Below the pieces are notes generated by a model, which saw nothing but the letters and a program-made list of their open reading frames with translations, made no database searches and was not told where the DNA came from. Shown one piece after another: positions 20,098 to 30,453 of a DNA stretch of 47,535 nt. A program made the position numbers and the translations under genes. How positions within the stretch are numbered: the stretch's first letter is position 1; every line of letters begins with the position of its first letter. Source of the stretch: Acanthaster planci (Eukaryota > Echinodermata > Asteroidea > Valvatida > Acanthasteridae); NCBI RefSeq assembly GCF_001949145.1, contig NW_019091372.1, forward strand, positions 480,516 through 528,050, in the 5' to 3' direction.

Positions 20098-23000
20098 ATG
20101 GATGTGGGACCAGGGTTCGTTTGTGCTGCGCTGAGAACCGTCTTTGGTACGGTTATCGCACAACTTCGCAGGCTCGGCATTGATCTACCGCGTGAGTACA
20201 CCGTATGTTGATGAGTGTTCCCGGAAATTTCAGCCTTGCACAGTTTGCAGACGGGAAAGCCCGTGACTACAAGCCGTGAGTCTCGCTGTGCATGTTCGTA
20301 TAAATACCCTTGGTTGGAGATACGCAGACATACTGAATCGTGCTGCCGGGAACAGAGGCATGGAGGGCATGCATGTGCTGAGTGTATCTAAACTATTTAT
20401 GTATTAATTTGACAATTATTTAAATTCCCCAATGAGAGTCTTTGAGACGCTGGTGGCAGCAAACATGCCGGTCCCTCTTCACAGTGTTGTGCATGCTCAG
20501 ACTGTGCACGCAGGTCCAGAGCAACGCACGCATGCTCAGAACTGCTACAAAGAGCCGATATATTTGCCACCAGCAAGCTCTCAAAGTTGCCCATTAAAAA
20601 TGGGGTGACACCTGTTCAGTGCCCCTCCGTTTATTCCTCCCGCCATGGCAATTAGTTCTATTATGAGTTAATTGGCAAGCACTTCCAGCGCGAATGGAGC
20701 CCCAGGCCTGGATTCGGGCGGGGGCGGCGGTAGAAGGGCCAACCCCCTCTCTGATAATCCTCCAACACCCCCCCAAAAGAAATAAGAACATAAAATAACG
20801 ATTACTCTAATGATAACAAAGATGCAAAGGAGACATCACGTAAAGGCTCTTACATCAGTAATGTAATAAATTACTAGTGAGCCCCCTGTCCGCAGCAACC
20901 GCTCTTAAAAAAAGACGGCCCTACCCCGGGCTTCCCCGACAAGATTGCGTATACTTTTTACGCTGCAGAAGTACCGAAAGAATTATATTTTGCAGTGTTT
21001 GGGAAAGCGGAGAAAGTTAGAACTGTTTTCTTAATCTTCCATACAAATTGGATACGATACGCCGAGGTTTTGAAGAGTGTCGTTATTACATTGAGGGCGG
21101 AGTTGCCTGGCGATGGACCTCGTCCCTATAATGTATGCCACCTCAATCCTTGCCCATTCTAAATTACTAGTACAAAAAGGCTCTTGTATTTTTTAAGAAG
21201 TAACCCCTAAACTATTGTGTATCCCTCTCCAGAAAAGTAGGTTTATTTTCCTGTTGGATATTGAGGGTTTGTATAGCTGCCATCTTGCAGGCCAATACTT
21301 TTGTCCCACAGAGGAATGCCCTGCAAGATGGCTACCACGCAAAGAGAACAGTTGCCATGTAGTTAGGCTGGACTTGTTAGATTTTGGTCAATAAAAATAT
21401 TTTCCTCTAATTACATAATAGGCATCGGAAGAGGATTTCTCTTGACTGTTATTGGTGCTTTCATCTTTTGGTTGGGAGTCACTCTGCTATTCAACTGGCC
21501 TCTCCTTGCGATTGGAAATGTGAGGGAAACTCTAATGAGGATTTAGGTGTGACAGAGTGGGCACATAAGACGACTTGTTTTATGTCTTTTTTTTTGTTCA
21601 TTCGAAGTATGCTTTTCTTTTGTATGTCGTGCAGTGGCGTATCTTTTTTCTTCAAGTAAAAACTCCCAGGTGAGTAGGAAAGAAAGTAATCAGTACATTC
21701 ATTTATCAAATATTAACACCAAATCCCTGAGAAAACGACACCATTTGATTCCGTCATATCATGTTGAATGAGCCTGAAGCCGCATTCGTTTTGGTAAAAA
21801 CACAGTATGCAGTGCTTCCCTAAACCAACAACCAACCAGTAAAAATATAAAAAATACCCCAACATGATTACACTACCGTCAAAAAGGTGGTAGAGGGTTT
21901 TTGTCCGAATTATCATTGATTTTTTGCATTCAGTGATTTTTTACGGACGTGAAAAAGTAAGCGTTTTTATTGGGATTATTTTTTTCCTGCTGTTTCATTA
22001 TTTTTATTTATGGTTTATTTGACTGTCCATATCAGCCCACAGGCTGAATTAAGAACAACTTACATAAGATAATATTAAAAGGACAAAGGTTGTACTACAT
22101 AAAATTAATACACACGTAATATTACTATAAAAATTGTCGAATAGGCCTAAAATTGCGATTGCTCGTGCAGAAATGAAAGAAATACAGCCAAACGGATTGC
22201 ACTATCATAGCACGAGAGTGAAATTTGGTTTGTGCCAGTTGCCTTGAGCAGACGCACCCACTCATTGGCTGGGAAGAGCCATGCTAGTCGGGAGTGCAAC
22301 TCATGCATTTCATGTAGTGGTTTGTGAACCAGCGAAGTGATAATGTTCCGACCAAAGGAGCCTCGGTTGCTAGGAAAATAGCGCCCTCTCCCTCAAGTTC
22401 AGGACCCATAATAGTGTAATATTCGTGAAAGCAACACTCATATTATTTCAGGTCCTCGTCGTGGTGGGTCCTATCTATACATTGGGCACAGAGCGGACTC
22501 TCTGTTTCCTATCCAATGAAGACAACCGGATGGCATCCGTATGCTTCATAGGAGGCTTCTGCTTGCTGGTCTTTGGCCAATGGCGTACAGTTGGAATACC
22601 GCTGGAAATTTACGGGATCTTCCTGCTTATCCAGTAAGGAACGTGATCTAAAAGGCCGTGGTTGACTTAAAGATCCAACAGTCTGGAATGGATAATAAAG
22701 TAACTTCAGAATTACTAACTGACGGACGGAATGATTAACTGGTTGATTACCTAACCGATTATTCACTTAACTATCTTTCAGGCAGTTGGACGTTGCGAAT
22801 ATCAGATCTTTTTCTACAAATGGAAACCATGAATCTTATGTAAATCGGTCACCTTTGCATAATAATGCGCTGATGTGGTCAAGGAAAAACCCACAAAAAT
22901 TGAGAAAGGTCTTTCAAATTGTAAGATAATCCCTCCTCTTCAAAGTGGAGAACTTAGGGTTGGCCTATAGTTTACAAACATTTTCTCTTCACAGACAGTA

Positions 23001-25712
23001 TCTCCCCGGAGACCCCATCAAGTATCTCGTAGGTGTACTTGCTAAATTTCTCGGCATGGAGTTGGAGGAACACGAGAAATCTGCCACTTCAAAGTTCATC
23101 TGGTCTTCAATATTCCTCCGCCTCGGCTTAAAAAAGCTCGGACATATCGGTTTAGTCTTCGGATTTGCACAGCTTCTCTACAAGTAAGCCCTTACTTGCT
23201 TATTCCAGCTTTGGCAATTTTTTTTAGAATTATTTTTTATCTATTTATTTATTTTGCTGCAGTTTCTTGGCGAGATTTTGCTTGCAGTCTATTATAACGT
23301 TCTTGTTTCTAAAATAAGGTTCCGTATGACCATCAATCTCATCAATTCGTAAGCAGTAATCATTGGCAAGTTTCAAGTTCATTGTCAAGTGTAATTTCTT
23401 TTTTGCCCTTTTATTTATTTATTTTTTTTAACTTAATGCTCGCCCTTCTTTGGTTTTGCAGTAAAACGACCACTCATTAGCTGGCAAGTTGATTATATGG
23501 TATGCATCACACAAAAATTGAATCGCGTCTTTTTTAATTCTTCAAAAATTCCATCTATAGGTCCAAATTTCCATTCAGATATAAAATGATGGCAACGAGC
23601 GTGTTCACTTTTGGCGAAGCCTTCCTGCTTGCAGGATGGTTTGGAGTGGGGCTTCTTGTAGTGAGTTGTGCGCACATATTATTAACCAGGTATTTCTGTT
23701 ATCGTTTGCTTTTAAAGATTCTAAAAGGCTTTGTCCAAATCAGTTGGCTGCAGCCAATTAAATACGATTCTATGGTATCGGCTTCAGCCACTTCCCATAG
23801 AGTAGCGTGCAATTTCAAACCGCAGTCAATTAATTCAGACACGGCATTGTAAGTTGTAAGGCTCATGCAACTCTTGTGCATTAGATGGCGTGTTACTTAC
23901 ATGTATACATGTAGTTAATTTCCTTGCCGTTGTTCGGGAAGAGGTCTTCGTTGTCCCTTATACAAGGTGATTTTGATCAGTTCTCGTAGGCCTAACAACA
24001 AATTTTGTGTGTGTGTGCGACAGGAGCGTAGTTGAGCGATTAATCAACTTTCTCAAGATGTGGCCCGTCTTAAGATCTATTTTTTCGCATCCTTTCGTTG
24101 AGCAGGTAAGACATGACGAAGTGAAATCAAGACAATTACTGAATCAGGTTGCTCAGAACCAAAGATCGTATAAAGCGCGGCGCAAGATGGAGAACTTCAC
24201 AGCGAATACATACACAGAAACGTTGTAATCGCTTAGGCTCCATTTGAGCAAGCGATACGCCTGCGCAATGCACATTAATGTACAGGCGCAGGCGCCGCGG
24301 CAGGCAAGTACACCTGGTGCGCCTGCGCCTGTGCATTACCGTGAAGTGCCATCTTGCGCCATCGGCGCTATACGATCTTTGCTCAGAACTAGGTTTCTAG
24401 CAACTCTGCAGTTCCTTTCCTTCCCTGACCTTTGGATTCAAAGTCTGAAATTCGCACATGATATCTTGGTTGTACTGCTCATATCAGGAAATAAGTTCTG
24501 CGGCAGGCCCGCAACTGGAACTTTCCGGGGGGGAGCGAGTCCTCAACAAAGCGGATCAAGCATAGATTTGTTGCATTTTAGTTTGGGAAAACAGCAGGAT
24601 TCGTGATCATGAGGTTGTATCAATTTTTTTCTGGGGGGGGGTACAAATATACTCCCGAAGACGGAACTGACCAAGTTGAAGAATTGAAGCTCGCGGCATT
24701 TGGGCATAAAATGATCTACTATATGTAGCTCAGAGTCTCCTCTTTCCTCAAAAGCAGACCTTTTAGTCTGGGGGGGGGCGGACGCACTCCTTGCACCCTC
24801 CTAGTTACGGGCTGTGCGGCCCAATTACTTTTAATCCATTTAGGCCTACTCACAAGAAAAAAGATCAGTTACTCAACGGAGTCCTGATTTCCGCGAGGGG
24901 GTAAAATGGCCATGAAAGCTGTTTAAAAAATGAATCAGTTCAGTATCTGGAAAAGGCACGGTCGTTTGAGAAGAAATCCCGCGAGCAGGAACGTGTTCAA
25001 AGCGTGCACGTCGGAAAACAGCCGCGTGGTGATTGGGCCGACCTCGTGAGCGCGCGTAGGGCCTACTGCTAATCCGGCATGCCGTGACCCCCAAGACCAT
25101 TTGCTGTTGGACACTCTATTGGTTCACTACGGGAACCAGAGGCTACCCACGATAGTTTATCCTCCACAACAATCATGATTAAGACGACAAGATACAGAAA
25201 GCGCGTCTTAGACTTCGAGTCAAAGGCTTAGGTACAAGACCTTTGCACAGTCCAGGCTCAAATGGTTGGAGAACGTCGAGGGAACTAGAGAAAAGGTTTT
25301 GTTTCTGTTCACAATTTTCATTTTGCAATTTCTTAATAGAAACATCAGTGAGAAAATTATGTGAGATAGCTTCCCTTCGGTTCAGTCGAAGAATCGTCCG
25401 TATTTTCAGGAAAGTAACGGCAGGCAGATAAAAATACCAACTACTTTTGTCGTTTTATATAACAGGTTTTGCCCTTACCCAACAGGTTTTGCCCTTACCC
25501 AACGTATATTAATAAGCACTGTATGCTCAGTGCTAAGGGCAAAACCTGTTATATAAAATTAACATCTCCCCAACGCAAAAAAAAAAAATACATCTTGAAA
25601 ATACTTTTGTCGTCTTATCATACAGTTCCTCAGGCACATTGAGGATAACACTCCGGGCAGTCAGCAGTCGATTGGGAATGAGGTTGAGTCTACATCACAA
25701 CAAGGAACATAA
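20098..25712 (+). CDS. Tandem-repeat Got1 domain membrane protein (7 exons)
   Basis: Exons: 20098-20191 (ATG), 21422-21519, 22452-22633, 22995-23183, 23561-23689, 24024-24105, 25626-25712 (TAA); 861 nt, 286 aa, all phases agree. Repeat 1 (about aa 32-150) matches GOT1B, a four-TM vesicle protein of ER-Golgi traffic about 138 aa long: LLAIGN, TLGTERT, RMAS, GGF and LEIYGIFLL. Repeat 2 (about 160-265) matches again: HIGLVFGFAQLLY, KMMATSVF, FLLAGWFG, ILLTR and FLKMWPVL. Its first helix is weak. The tail is acidic and polar. If the strong donor CAG|GTAAGA at 24106 is not used, exon 6 reads on to TAA at 24226-24228 and gives a 40-aa basic tail instead. Family call firm; function of the doubled form unknown. 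Single GOT1B is the usual animal form. Confidence 0.9.
21245..21345 (+). repeat. Dispersed repeat with inner inverted repeat (GCTGCCATCTTGCAGG)
   Basis: GCTGCCATCTTGCAGGC and, about 50 bases on, GCCCTGCAAGATGGCT form a hairpin. The surrounding bases match the inverted copy near 3330-3395. Lies in Got1 intron 1, shortly before exon 2. Confidence 0.65.
22240..22390 (+). repeat. Dispersed repeat family R, copy 3 (Got1 intron 2)
   Basis: GCCTTGAGCAGACGCACCCA, AGAGCC, GTGAACCAGCGAAGTG, TGTTCCGACCAAAGGAGCC and AAAATAGCGCCCTCTC occur in the same order as in the other copies. Ends about 60 bases before exon 3. Confidence 0.75.
23741..23847. repeat. Fold-back element, family F copy (Got1 intron 5)
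   Basis: TTGGCTGCAGCC, CGGCTTCAGCCACTTCCCATA, AATTTCAAACCGCAG and CAGACACGGC follow the family F order with more decay than the copy at 36681. Confidence 0.65.
24277..24337. repeat. GC-rich hairpin in Got1 last intron
   Basis: Arms 24277-24295 and 24319-24337 pair at 18 of 19 positions around GCGCCTGCGCCTG. The GCGCNTGCGC-like core also resembles NRF1-type sites. Lies about 50 bases after the read-through stop of exon 6. Confidence 0.8.
25453..25558. repeat. 25-bp perfect inverted repeat with inner direct repeat (Got1 last intron)
   Basis: Arms 25453-25477 and 25534-25558 are exact reverse complements. Inside, AACAGGTTTTGCCCTTACCC is present twice head to tail (25461-25500), and a second small hairpin AGCACTG/CAGTGCT sits in the loop. 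Ends about 65 bases before the last exon. Confidence 0.9.
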
Positions 25713-26875
25713 ATCCGGTATTTCAACCTTGATGGTATGATCCAGCAGCACGCAACTCTTGCGTCTCAGCAGTATTTACGAACTACTTAATAGCCCAACC
25801 ACGGTCAAAAAGAGGGGAATACATACCCCGCCCCCTTTCCAATAACTATCTACCAGTTGACGCCAGTTTGGAAAGAAAAATCCTAGCATAAGGAAATCTG
25901 TGGAATTATGGTTCTTGTGTGTGTATACATGTGTGTTCTAAAACTTAGAATATAAGAATATATAAACTGAAAGATGCTGTGAAAATATTTACACCGGAGG
26001 TGGAAAATGGGCAGGGCCGAGAAGGTCATGATTTTTTCTGTCTGATTACCTCTATATTTTGCCAGAGCCTCAGATTACCAGACATCAGTCAATAAACAGA
26101 GGATGAAATCAGCGGAATCGAAAGAAACGGTTATGTTATGTTAGCAGTGCTTAAAAAATGCTTTACTTTGGATAATAAATTTAAATTATCCCACTTTTCG
26201 TGAGATGTCGTCGGCATGCACGCCTGTCGATTAGCTATACACTGTCACGTTATTGTGCCTGTATATTACTCAAATGATATACCGATCTCGAGCTCACGTT
26301 ATTACTAATGGTTATGTGCAGGCATTTAGCCGCTGTTGCCTTTAACAATTTTTTTTATACCAGACAATACACAAACGGACCCTTGCACCTGATACATATT
26401 ATATTTTTACTTGCAAAATCTCTAGCATTAATTTGAGGACAAAGTGAATTAAGGAACTACAGGTGCTGTAAAAACGAAGATGTTGGTAGTTTTATGTCCC
26501 AAACGTTTGGTCGTGAGAAGCGTAAACAAAGCGAAAAGAAGCTGCTCATTCTTTCTTAGATGCATGTGACTGATGAGAATACGCGAGCATGTGAGCACGC
26601 ACGATTCCGAACTATAATCGTTGCTAAGACTCATCTGGATGGTGTCAAATATGATGACATCGGCTCGATTGCCCTCTAATGTCTAGAGATGAACAGATTT
26701 TTCCTCGAATGAAAAATACCACCCACAAGGGCTCTCTTTGTCACTTCTATAAAAACAAAGATTTAGATTTTGTTGGTAATGTCCAATAAATGTTTCCTTT
26801 AAGATTCATGTATCAGTTTGTCATTTCCTGTGTCACCGCTGATGATTTACCTGTGAACAGAATCCAGGAAACTAG
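25713..26875. other. Spacer between convergent Got1 and C1q genes
   Basis: Nothing recognised beyond the expected 3' UTRs. AT-rich. A possible plus-strand polyadenylation signal AATAAA occurs at about 26174. Confidence 0.55.
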
Positions 26876-27697
26876 CTACAAAGAACTGATCAAGAATCCA
26901 GAAAAACACATGTAGCGATTCCCGCTTTCGCCGTAAACGCCTCTGCTACCGCTACCAAACTCAAGCCACACTCGGTCTCCAGTCGCCAGAGAAACCACCG
27001 CAGAATTGCTCGACTGCTGGTATTGATTTGGCTGACTATCATATATCGAAAATACAACGATATCGTTCTTTTTCAGCTTGACATAGGGACGTGTTGTCGA
27101 GTACATACTCAAAAAGCTTGCTGTAAAGAAGTACACTCCAGGAACAGAGCAAGTGAACACACCCGATTGCGAACTGTAGCTATCGCCGAGATTCGTCTCG
27201 ATATTGTCGAAGATGATAACATCACCTTGATTGCCTGTGACACTGGACGTGAGGTATGCACTGAATGCGACAGCAGAGGGGGGTGTTGCTGAAACCAGGG
27301 CTGCATCTCCTGGCTGGCCCTTTTGCCCCTTTTCACCAGGTGGTTCCTGGACTCCTGGCTCCCCCTTGTCACCTTTTTGCCCCTCACCGATGTCCCCCTT
27401 GCGACCCACCGGTCCAAGCTTCCCTGGAAGTCCCTGTATCCCTGGCTCGCCTTGGTCTCCCTTCCGTCCCTGCTCGCCGGTCTCCCCCTTGGGTCCTGTC
27501 AGGCCAATGCCAGGGTCACCTCTGGGGCCAAGAGGTCCTTGACCCCCAGGATTTCCAGGAATCCCAGGGACGCCGGGTGTTCCGGTTGGGCCTTGAAAGC
27601 ACGCACCACAGCAACTTGAGGCACCCTTTGGTTCCTCCTGAGCGCCACAATGACCGCAGGAGAGCCACAGCAACAGGGCCATCGGTAGCAGATTCAT
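26876..27697 (-). CDS. Secreted collagen-like C1q domain protein, single exon
   Basis: 273 aa. Signal peptide 1-19 (MNLLPMALLLWLSC, likely cut after GHCGA). A short Cys cluster (CCGAC, 29-33) could link chains. A collagen stretch of about 31 Gly-X-Y triplets covers 36-131, and a C1q head 140-273 carries the family pattern AFSAYL, FTCSVPGVYFF, LKKND, LATGDRVWLEFG and FSGFLISSL. The collagen has three defects: a two-residue break at GIGLTG, another at GEGQKG, and GVQEPP where Glu replaces Gly. C1q/TNF-like proteins form trimers and serve in innate recognition or as secreted hormones; which role applies here is unknown. Starts at the first ATG of the frame. Confident of the domain call. Confidence 0.95.
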   Translation of the reverse strand: MNLLPMALLLWLSCGHCGAQEEPKGASSCCGACFQGPTGTPGVPGIPGNPGGQGPLGPRGDPGIGLTGPKGETGEQGRKGDQGEPGIQGLPGKLGPVGRKGDIGEGQKGDKGEPGVQEPPGEKGQKGQPGDAALVSATPPSAVAFSAYLTSSVTGNQGDVIIFDNIETNLGDSYSSQSGVFTCSVPGVYFFTASFLSMYSTTRPYVKLKKNDIVVFSIYDSQPNQYQQSSNSAVVSLATGDRVWLEFGSGSRGVYGESGNRYMCFSGFLISSL

Positions 27698-30453
27698 TGC
27701 CTTTGTTCGTTCCTTTAAAGGTGCAGAAAATAAATATTACCAATTATTTCACCAGTCGGCTATCTTCATTTAAAGTGCAAATCATCCCATGTCCCTAAAA
27801 ATGCTTTGTCGTATTTCGTAGTAAAGTGTAATTAGCCCTTTAAAAATCTTACCTGTGCCTCGATCACTGAATTTGATTCAGATGCCAAATTGACGACCAA
27901 CAATCTCGTCACAATGTCCAAAAAGGTGTTGGTATGAGTATTATCTCGCTATCCTACAAACATTTACTGCTGCGCCAAAAGAGGGGTATCGTCCACCGAC
28001 AATCTGCTTCAAATACGACGAAGATATTTAAGTGCAAGGAGCTATGCCTGTAAACCTTGGGTATCTACTCTGGGTAACGTTGAGCTTACGCAGTGAGGTC
28101 GATTCGTGCATCTACCCGCTGATCCAACAGTGTTCGTGTCTATAAACTCTGTCGCCAGGTCTGCGTTAATTAGTCACAGAAATCCGCCGTAATAATGTGC
28201 AAGATGATTTTTTTCCTGGCAGTACAAAGTGGTACATCCTAGCACCTGTTCTGCCTTATGAGAATGTTTAAGTTTTGTTATTTTATTCTTTGTGATGTTG
28301 TGGCGTCAGTAATCGTGCTCAGAAGGAAAAAACAAATTGAAGAGATTAATTGCATGTGAGTAGGAAGTTATGTTGGCACAGTTTCTTATGCAAGCACAGG
28401 CACGAACTGGATAGTTTACACTGACTTTACACGCCAGAGCTGTTTATACAGAGAGTTGTGACATGACTGTCTCAATTGTTGGAATCAAAATGGCGGATTA
28501 TGCATCAGTGCACATGGATAATTAGCACACAACAGCCGCTTGCTGTATTGTACATGACCAGCCATTTTGATTCCAAAGTCTGTAGTTGGCGCAACTCTAT
28601 AAACAGCTCTATGTCATGCCAGCCGCATACGTCGGCAAATGCGATCGAGTATCTCGATTTCCACGGCAAAACTCTACTCTTTCACCTTTGCTTTTTACAC
28701 AAGCAAGTTGAAAGTCACCTGTACTTTTCACAGCATGCAACAACGTAGGCTCCAGTCCACAAGTTGGTGATAATTAAACGGAATTTCACGAGACTCGTCG
28801 ACCTTGCCTGTTAATTTCGATGGGGGACGTGATGAATTTCTTTTGAACGCCATGGCTCTGATAAATCATTCACACCCATTATTTCTAGAGATTAAAGAGA
28901 CACGTAGCCTGAGGCGGTTCATAATCGGAATTGTTTACATTGTGCATGTGAAAAGGTTTTGGTCAAAGGAGTCCAACCTAATGTGTTACAGCGACGGAGA
29001 ATGATGAAAAACCTGTGTGTTTACATCCGACGCGGCAGCCATATGATAGGATCGGGTGCATATTTTTGGAGATTTCGCGTACGCAGGGTGGATTTCCAAC
29101 AGCGAACGTAAAATCTTGAAACTGTGTCCTGTGAAGAACGCTAAGCTTAAGAAACATATTTCATTTACCTTAGGGAATTTATCTGAAGCGGTTTCGTGCA
29201 GTAGATGACGCTAATCCAAAGAGACGCTACAACACATAGACGCGTTCAAAGTTTGCGTTGGGCAATTCACAGCACCCTGTCGACGAGGCATGTGACGCGC
29301 ACTCACTACCTGTAAAGGAGCGTTGTGCCCTCAACAGTAATGGCTTCTCAAAGTGACACATCCTGACTGCACTGACCGTACCGGGAGCCACAGGCTAGTA
29401 CTTTATAGTAGGCAAGTTCCCGCACCTGCTGCATCACGGGGGAGACTGCAGCAATTTATTAATTGTTTCATGATGATGAAAGATGTTGATGGAGAAGCGA
29501 AGGACCTCTGTCTCTGTACATCATAATCGCATTTTTTGACCTGTAAGTGGTCGAATCAAAATTTCATGGATGGACGTCAGTATAAAACAAAAGAATAATT
29601 CTCGGTGATCAAAATCGCTCCCAAAACACCATGTAATAAAACTACTGTGAAACTTAACGAAAACATGGTCTTCTTTAATACTTATGTCCATTTGAAGCAA
29701 AACCTGATGCATACCAAGATTTGCATTTTCTGCAAACTTTGACAGTCATTTTTAAGGCCGAACCACGTCCCGTCGATAATCACGCAAAAACCTGAAACTT
29801 TGAGACCACATTTCTATGAACAATTTACGTTCAACAGTACACGCGTGTCAGAGCTCATGATAGGAACTTGCAGGGTGGTGTACCCCTTAAAAATGTCAGT
29901 GGTAACAATCCTATGATTAATTGGCTATTATTGTATTAATCTTTATGCCCTTGTGGCAAGCCTGCCCTTTACAGCTTAAGCCATTAACGTGCTTATTCTC
30001 AACAACGGTACTCAAATTTTATTGGACATTGAGCGCTTGCACACTTGCCTATAAAACCGTTTCAGACATCGACAAGGCTTTGCTTGGTAATCAACGATCA
30101 GAAGGAACTTAATGTTCATCGCTGTGAATTTGTGAGGATAATCGAAAAGGTAAGACTGGCCCCTGTCTTGAGTTTTTGCGTCTTTTGGGTTGCAAGGAGG
30201 AAGTGCACCAAGATATGCGGGCATCAAACTGTTACAATTTCCTGAAGATAATCTAGATTATTCTCAGTGGCTTATCCAGGTTTGGAGTCGGACAGGGGCA
30301 CAATTAGGATTCGTGCCTGTTTTTTTCCACGAAGAATTTTCAATCCCCGGCAAAAAGACTACAAAGAGAGAAGCTGTGACGACTATGTTTCCCTTAGTAT
30401 TTATTCTTGCATGTCCATGTATTTTCGTTTAATCAGATTGTATCACAGCAGCG
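27698..30453. other. Spacer between divergent C1q and PAN-FAMeT genes
   Basis: No exon recognised. It should contain both promoters. Holds the palindromic element at 28436-28610. A 5' UTR intron for the gene to the right is possible because TATCACAG precedes its ATG by about ten bases. Confidence 0.55.
28436..28610. mobile_element. MITE-like palindromic element, about 175 bp
   Basis: Ends AGAGCTGTTTATA and TATAAACAGCTCT are inverted repeats, followed inward by AGAGTTG and CAACTCT. A second exact pair, TTGGAATCAAAATGGC (28479-28494) and GCCATTTTGATTCCAA (28561-28576), lies inside. No coding capacity and no clear target duplication seen. Confidence 0.8.

Noticed and set aside
24244-24606. 120-codon plus-strand frame after Got1 exon 6
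   Set aside because: It begins within a GC-rich hairpin, shows no domain, and sits inside the last Got1 intron.
27231-27798. Long plus-strand open frames rich in Pro, Ser and Leu
   Set aside because: They are the antisense of the collagen Gly-X-Y stretch of the C1q gene, which keeps opposite frames open by composition.
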